From Halostagnicola sp. A-GB9-2 (GTDB lineage Archaea; Halobacteriota; Halobacteria; Halobacteriales; Natrialbaceae), in NCBI RefSeq assembly GCF_030068615.1, contig NZ_JASJOC010000012.1, positions 29,142-93,141 of the forward strand: a DNA stretch of 64,000 nt, given 5' to 3'. The position numbers were made by a program, and so were the translations under genes. Shown here piece by piece: positions 61,557 through 64,000 of the stretch; position 1 is the stretch's first letter; every line of letters starts with the position of its first letter. A model generated the notes under the pieces. The model saw nothing but the letters and a program-made list of their open reading frames with translations. It searched no databases and had not been told where the DNA came from.

Positions 61557-61976
61557 ATGTACGACACGATCCTCGTCCCGACCGACGGAAGCGATCCCGC
61601 AAACCGCGCCGTCGAACACGCCCTGGCCCTCGCAGATCGATATGACGCTCGGGTTCACGCGTTGTACTGCGTGGAGACACATCGTTACGGAGAACCGGCG
61701 TTGAGTAGCACTGAGATCGTACTCGATCAACTCGAAGATCAGGGGCAAGAGATGCTCAAGGAGTTAGGGGATCGCGCAGATAACGCTGGCATTGAGTGCA
61801 CGTGGGATGTCTGTCACGGCCGGCCCTGGGAGGAAGCCCTCGAAGTAGTCGATGAAATCGACGCCGATCTCATCGTGATCGGCTATCAGGGCCAGAGCCA
61901 CGCTCGCGCCGGCAAGATCGGCAGCGTCGCCGAGCGCATCGTCCGTTCGGCGAATCGACCGGTGTTAACCGCGTGA
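61557..61976 (+). CDS. universal stress protein, UspA family
   Basis: 139 aa. MYDTILVPTDGSDPANRAVE, then LIVIGYQGQSHARAGKIGSV and AERIVRSANRPVL. A near neighbour and probable duplicate of the gene at 61100. Confidence 0.9.
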   Translation: MYDTILVPTDGSDPANRAVEHALALADRYDARVHALYCVETHRYGEPALSSTEIVLDQLEDQGQEMLKELGDRADNAGIECTWDVCHGRPWEEALEVVDEIDADLIVIGYQGQSHARAGKIGSVAERIVRSANRPVLTA

Positions 61977-62140
61977 GCGACGGCGGTAGTTCATTTTTTC
62001 TATTGGCTGAGCGGGAGAATTCTTTTTGCCGATCGACATTGATTGATAGCGACCAACATGGCGATTCGCGATGGACAGTCGAATCAGTGAGAACCGAATC
62101 GAAGTTACACTATCGACAGCTGTCCGTTCCCACTCATTCG

Positions 62141-62404
62141 TCAGTTCTCGTGCGCGAGCCACCAGAGGTGCCATCGGTCCTCAATTCGATGGTGCCCTAG
62201 CGTTTCGTCTTCAACCATCTCGGAAAGCCGTTCGAATAGTTCGTCGGTCGAAACGTCACACTCATCAGCAATGTACTGAGTGTTCACGACGGGAACCGGC
62301 GCGGTGCGAATCGACTCGATTATCTTCGCGGTCGATACTTGCTCGTCACCGGCGGAATCCGAGTGGCGATCAGTCTCTGAACGGGATGGAGTTTCGGATG
62401 GCAC
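62141..62404 (-). CDS. small wHTH-like hypothetical protein
   Basis: 87 aa. A polar N-terminal stretch is followed by TAKIIESIRTAPVPVVNTQY, IADECDVSTDELFERLSEMV and HHRIEDRWHLWWLAHE, a short winged-helix-like arrangement. Not recognised. Confidence 0.6.
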   Translation of the reverse strand: MPSETPSRSETDRHSDSAGDEQVSTAKIIESIRTAPVPVVNTQYIADECDVSTDELFERLSEMVEDETLGHHRIEDRWHLWWLAHEN

Positions 62405-62584
62405 GCTCTTCGTACTTGTTCGGCCGTATTGAATCTCGCGGCGATTCGGATCGCCTTCCGAGAGATTGAAGCGTCGCTTCCGTATAACATCCGCTAGTTA
62501 CTAGATATTGACTCTTGTCCGGACACGAACATCACGATCAGTGTGAGTGGGGATTATAATGGAGATAGTGGTACGATGATTGTT

Positions 62585-62788
62585 ATGACGGCAGTCAAAG
62601 TCATCCGCGTTATGGGAACGTCAGAAGAATCCTGGGAAGACGCCGCTCACGAAGCGTTCCGCGAAGCGAGCCAGTCGGTCGACGACATCTCCGGTATTCG
62701 CGTCGAAAACTGGACGGCGAACGTCGAAGACGACGAAATCGTTCAGTACAAGGCGACGACCGAAATCACGTTCCCGGTCGAACACTGA
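62585..62788 (+). CDS. dodecin
   Basis: 67 aa from the ATG at 62585. AVKVIRVMGTSEESWEDAAH, EAFREASQSVDDISGIRVEN and WTANVEDDEIVQYKATTEIT are the dodecin fold, with the flavin-stacking tryptophan in ENWTANV. Dodecins are hollow dodecamers that store flavins. Confidence 0.92.
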   Translation: MTAVKVIRVMGTSEESWEDAAHEAFREASQSVDDISGIRVENWTANVEDDEIVQYKATTEITFPVEH

Positions 62789-62876
62789 CTGTTCAGCAGT
62801 ACAACTGCGGCGATAATCAACCGGAATACCGCCAGCACGATCATCGAGGAAATCCCGGTTCCTCGGTTCAATATCT

Positions 62877-62987
62877 ATGTTACTGTACCAAGAGATACTC
62901 ATCGCGATCGATGGGAGCGTCTCTCCCTGGATCATCGGCTCGACACCGGCACCCTTTTTAACGGTCCGATCTGCCAGCAACCGTTGA
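62877..62987 (+). pseudogene. UspA N-terminal stub
   Basis: A 36-codon frame MLLYQEILIAIDGSVSPWII reads as the first strand and loop of UspA (ILIAIDGS), then turns to unrelated residues and stops. Probably the remains of a lost member of this cluster. Confidence 0.4.
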
Positions 62988-63039
62988 TCGTACGGTTCGA
63001 CCGGGCGAATTTCTTGTACTCTCGCGACGTTCACCTGGT

Positions 63040-63480
63040 ATGGGAACGCACGTACTCGTGCCGCTCGACGGCTCACCGCAATCGTGGGCGGCATTCGACC
63101 ATGCGGTCGCGAACTACGACGGCGAGACGATCACAGCGTTACACGTTGTCGCTCCAATGGAAGGCGTGTACAGCGATTACGGCGGTGGCGGGTACTACGA
63201 CGCGCAGACCCACCAGCGGGCCGTCGAACGCGGTGAAGAACTCGGTAAAGAGGCGCTTGACAGAGCCGACGACTCGGGAATCCTCGACACGACTGTCCTC
63301 GAGACCGCGGTTGAAACGGGACCGCCCGCTCGAACAATCCTCGAGTACGCTGATGAGAACGATGCCGACCACATCATTATGGGCAGCCACGGTCGGTCCG
63401 GTGCCACACGAATTTTGCTCGGAAGTGTCGCCGAAACCGTAACGCGGCGGGCACCGGTCCCGGTAACGATCGTTCGGTGA
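63040..63480 (+). CDS. universal stress protein, UspA family
   Basis: 146 aa. MGTHVLVPLDGSPQSWAAFD at the start; ATP loop MGSHGRSGATRILLGSVAETV matches G-x2-G-x9-G-S with no change. A Gly/Tyr-rich stretch (YSDYGGGGYYDAQ) lies near residue 50. Confidence 0.92.
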   Translation: MGTHVLVPLDGSPQSWAAFDHAVANYDGETITALHVVAPMEGVYSDYGGGGYYDAQTHQRAVERGEELGKEALDRADDSGILDTTVLETAVETGPPARTILEYADENDADHIIMGSHGRSGATRILLGSVAETVTRRAPVPVTIVR

Positions 63481-63586
63481 CTGACCGCGAACCAGTCATG
63501 GTTCTTCGGAACGGATTCGTACTAGATGAGGTCGCGTTGAGGACGCGTCCAGCTCCCACGGTGGAGAGCTTGTTTTCAACACGCTA

Positions 63587-64000
63587 TTAGCCTTTGATGT
63601 TAGCAACTGGTCGCATTCGTGCCACTTTTGTCCCGATTCCGAGCGCGTCGCTGACTCGGATCACCTCGTCGACGTCCTTGTAGGCGCCGGGTGCCTCCTC
63701 GGTTAACGTTCCCCGCGAACGCGCCTTGACGTAGATGTGTTGGCCCCGGAGCGAGCGCTGGAGTTCGCCGGACCCGTAGGTCTTCTTCGCCTGGGTCCGA
63801 GACATCGCTCGCCCGGCCCCGTGCGCGGTCGACCCGAACGTCAACTCGAGGGATCGGTCGCTGCCGGAAAGGACGTACGAACTGGTCCCCATGCTGCCGG
63901 GAATGAGAACCGGTTGTCCGACATCGCGGTACGCCTCCGGAATCTCCGGTCGTCCCGCCGGAAACGCTCGCGTCGCCCCTTTTCGGTGAACAAGCACCGT
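63587..64000 (-). CDS. rtcB: RtcB RNA ligase, C-terminal part (5'-partial)
   Basis: The frame enters from the right edge; the ~138 visible residues are the end of Rtc[53 protein letters not shown] (with the guanylated His) and [12 protein letters not shown] are diagnostic. It seals tRNA exons and other RNA 3'-phosphate ends using Mn2+ and GTP. Stop at 63587 after VANIKG. Confidence 0.93.
   Translation of the reverse strand, partial: TVLVHRKGATRAFPAGRPEIPEAYRDVGQPVLIPGSMGTSSYVLSGSDRSLELTFGSTAHGAGRAMSRTQAKKTYGSGELQRSLRGQHIYVKARSRGTLTEEAPGAYKDVDEVIRVSDALGIGTKVARMRPVANIKG

Noticed and set aside
1..64000. tRNA or rRNA genes
   Set aside because: I looked for cloverleaf-like and conserved rRNA words in gaps and found none; a tRNA search program would settle it.

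Overview
The window comes from a haloarchaeon (class Halobacteria). GC is high, almost all proteins are strongly acidic, and many genes are leaderless with a TATA-like box about 27 bases upstream. Typical haloarchaeal families are present: a bat-type HTH regulator, Tat lipoproteins with an LAGC lipobox, amphi-Trp proteins, a HalOD1-type domain, dodecin, DUF7342, and IS200/IS605 and short IS6-like elements. A Natrialbales genus is a guess.

Left block (1-4898): a tightly packed plus-strand operon of poorly known genes. It runs winged-helix (partial), 'module B', 'module A', a 350-aa protein, an A+B fusion, an Mrr-like PD-(D/E)XK nuclease, and a coiled-coil protein with a conserved C-terminal half. 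A shortened version lies at 22301-24432. A decayed inverted version lies at 43137-41315.

Cassette array (4899-36843): the C-terminal half of the coiled-coil gene, followed by a conserved ~215-bp non-coding 3' repeat, recurs again and again. Copies start at 4020, 6452, 23617, 28669, 30382, 34505 and 36383, plus one on the minus strand ending at 42043. Most are cut at the 5' end within one stretch of roughly 40 codons. Between a 3' repeat and the next truncated copy sits a toxin-antitoxin-like pair: HTH+PIN, RHH+PIN, HTH+nucleotidyltransferase, MarR-like+PemK/MazF (twice), UPF0175-like+PIN, and DUF7342+unknown. This repeat-bounded layout is the most unusual thing in the window.

Catabolic island (7352-22054), placed between two same-direction copies: a bat-type regulator, a polyamine/Fe-type ABC importer split into an ATPase (8077) and two permeases plus a Tat lipoprotein binding protein (19012-22054), an aminotransferase, a 2-hydroxyacid dehydrogenase, and histidine utilisation genes hutU-hutI-hutH. 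No hutG is present. A RidA protein and an M20-type carbamoylase/allantoate-hydrolase-like amidase lie next to hutH.

Mobile-element zone (36900-43740): an intact IS200/IS605 element (tnpA+tnpB), a histidine kinase, an IS6-like element whose transposase is broken by two double-hairpin mini-elements exactly 200 bp apart, an IS end cut into a coiled-coil gene copy, and a decayed inverted operon copy. A two-repeat orphan CRISPR remnant lies at 24701-24797. A third lone degenerate repeat lies near 43712.

Right block (43895-64000): conventional chromosomal genes with a stress and ion flavour. It holds small membrane proteins, a GYD-domain protein, a GAP-family membrane protein, amphi-Trp proteins, a flavin-type oxidase, a PII-type cation ATPase, a Na+/H+ antiporter, a TSUP exporter, an alpha/beta hydrolase, a PRPP-synthetase-like enzyme, a ZIP transporter, five intact UspA genes (six domains) plus a UspA stub, DUF2267, dodecin, and the C-terminal part of rtcB. 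I saw no rRNA or tRNA gene. Coordinates of repeat edges and pseudogene ends were judged by eye.
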